Positions 63,162-64,000 of a stretch of DNA of 64,000 bases are shown here, one piece after another. Each line of letters starts with the position of its first letter. Positions within the stretch are counted from its first letter, which is position 1. The translations under genes and the position numbers were made by a program. Source of the DNA: PKWO01 sp036384915 (GTDB taxonomy: Bacteria; Pseudomonadota; Gammaproteobacteria; Burkholderiales; Burkholderiaceae_D); NCBI GenBank assembly GCA_036384915.1, contig DASVLJ010000047.1, forward strand, positions 23,632 to 87,631, in the 5' to 3' direction. The notes under the pieces were generated by a model that did not search any database, was not told where the DNA came from, and saw nothing but the letters and a program-made list of their open reading frames with translations.

Positions 63162-63860
63162 ATGAGCGCACTGCCAATGCAGCCAAACCTTTCCAGGGCC
63201 GTAATGTTCCATCCGCTTTTTGATCATAGCGTGCTTCTGCCTACCAACGCGATCGAAGACGTATACCGGATCGTCAAGCGCGTCGTAATGCTTCGAGAGA
63301 CTGGATGCGTTTTCACTGGGCAAAGTGGCGTCGGAAAAACAGATGCTCTAGCTCGTATCCGACTGATGCTCCAGGCGGATTTCCCTGGGTTATGCACGTT
63401 TACACACGACGCACACAACCACGAAATTGCCTCGATTCGGGCGTTCTTTAAGCATTTCTTGACCACGGTCGGCCAGAACGAAAAAAAGGGCGAGACATAT
63501 GATTTGCGGTCGCGGCTTATCCGGCTGCTTGTAGATGAATCGCGAATATCTGGAATGAACCTGATTGTCATGTTCATCGACGAAGCCAACGCGATGCTGC
63601 TCAGCGATTTCCTGTTCTTAAAGGACGTTTACAACGACTTGTCTCGAGAAGGTGTGCAACTGATTACGGTACTGATGGGACAGGATCCAGATTTGAAAAA
63701 AGTGATCAACGATCTTCGAAACGAAGGCCGGAGAGATTTGATCGCACGATTCGCCACTCGAGTTTATTGGATTGGCGGTTTTGCAGGCACTGGCGATTTG
63801 CAAGTTGTACTCAGGGAAATTGATCAACGGGAGTACCCGCCGAAGTCCGGGAGAACATGG
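63162..63860 (+). pseudogene. tnsC: TnsC/TniB-like AAA+ ATPase, 3' end truncated by an insertion
   Basis: The ATG at 63162 has AAGGAG at about 9 bp, overlapping the tnsB stop. Walker A is GQSGVGKT (about residue 43), Walker B is LIVMFIDEANAM, sensor 1 is LITVLMGQ, and RRDLIARFATRV carries the arginine finger. TnsC/TniB selects the target and activates TnsB. Up to YPPKSGRTW the protein follows the family. After about 63860 the frame runs by chance through sequence carrying two insertion-end repeats (TPVGQVKFPHLWPCQIPPG) and stops at 63941. About 230 native residues remain against roughly 320-350 in relatives, so the C-terminal lid is missing and transposition is probably impaired. Confidence 0.75.
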
Positions 63861-63861
63861 A

Positions 63862-64000
63862 CCCCCGTTGGCCAGGTTAAATTCCCCCACCTTTGGCCAT
63901 GTCAAATTCCCCCAGGCAGGACAGCGCCGATTGTAGGCTAAGTCCGTGCCGTTGTCGCCGATGGGCCATCAGGCAGGAGTGTCACCGGTCGAGTTGAACC
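63862..64000. mobile_element. Left end of an insertion sequence, IS21-like by its terminal repeats
   Basis: Two direct repeats 25 bp apart, TTGGCCAGGTTAAATTCCCC (63868 on) and TTGGCCATGTCAAATTCCCC (63893 on), lie exactly where the tnsC homology ends. Multiple terminal repeats of about this length with an AAATTCCCC core are known for IS21-family elements of Burkholderiales. The element continues beyond the window, so neither its transposase nor its other end can be seen. Confidence 0.5.

Overview
The window looks like chromosomal DNA of a beta-proteobacterium, most likely Burkholderiales (Oxalobacteraceae or Burkholderiaceae type). This is judged from the GC-rich coding style of the central part, the family of giant RHS/Ig-like surface protein that fills it, and a FliH/SctL-like gene. 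No rRNA, tRNA or single-copy marker is visible, so the genus is not established.

The layout has four parts. (1) 1-6306 is an AT-richer, all-plus-strand accessory block that reads like a defence island. It holds the C-terminal part of a UvrD/Rep-type helicase (possibly GajB of a Gabija pair), a membrane-anchored coiled-coil protein, a soluble protein coupled by a 4-bp overlap to a four-helix membrane protein (RexA/RexB-like layout), a winged-helix-plus-two-TM protein, and a nucleotidyltransferase-fold protein preceded by an 18-codon ORF whose stop overlaps its start. (2) 6307-7848 is scar tissue. It has inverted and direct repeats, three copies of a ~22-bp repeat resembling transposon-end binding sites, and two truncated genes that meet tail to tail. 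(3) 7931-59855 is host-like DNA. A secreted FG-GAP-like protein and one uninterrupted minus-strand gene of 46,752 bp (15,583 residues) come first. They are followed by a FliH/SctL-like gene, an XRE regulator, a lipoprotein, small proteins and two tandem HAD-fold proteins. (4) From about 60024 to the right edge lies a Tn7-like/Tn5053-like transposition module (tnsA-, tnsB- and tnsC-like genes, end repeats just upstream). Its tnsC is cut short near 63860 by what looks like the end of an insertion sequence.

The giant protein is the dominant feature. From N to C it carries YD/RHS repeats; a very long array of pre-peptidase-C-terminal-like beta sandwiches; about 17 CARDB-type domains; a TIG domain and unassigned region; a propeller-like segment; a second simple-repeat zone rich in 'NADGS'; He_PIG/cadherin-like domains; a short second YD stretch; a dockerin-like duplicated Ca site; Ig-like and a second propeller-like domain; a peptidoglycan-binding-like motif; a GH19-type lysozyme/chitinase domain; a zincin metallopeptidase site; a 13-copy 93-residue repeat array of two alternating subtypes; and two carbohydrate-binding-like modules. 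It reads as one secreted or surface polypeptide combining reach, adhesion and at least two hydrolases. No secretion genes and no RTX nonapeptide repeats are in the window. Most other long ORFs over this gene are shadows.

All family calls are by eye from motifs. Those resting on layout alone (RexAB-like, GajB-like, CD-NTase-like) are marked as inference.
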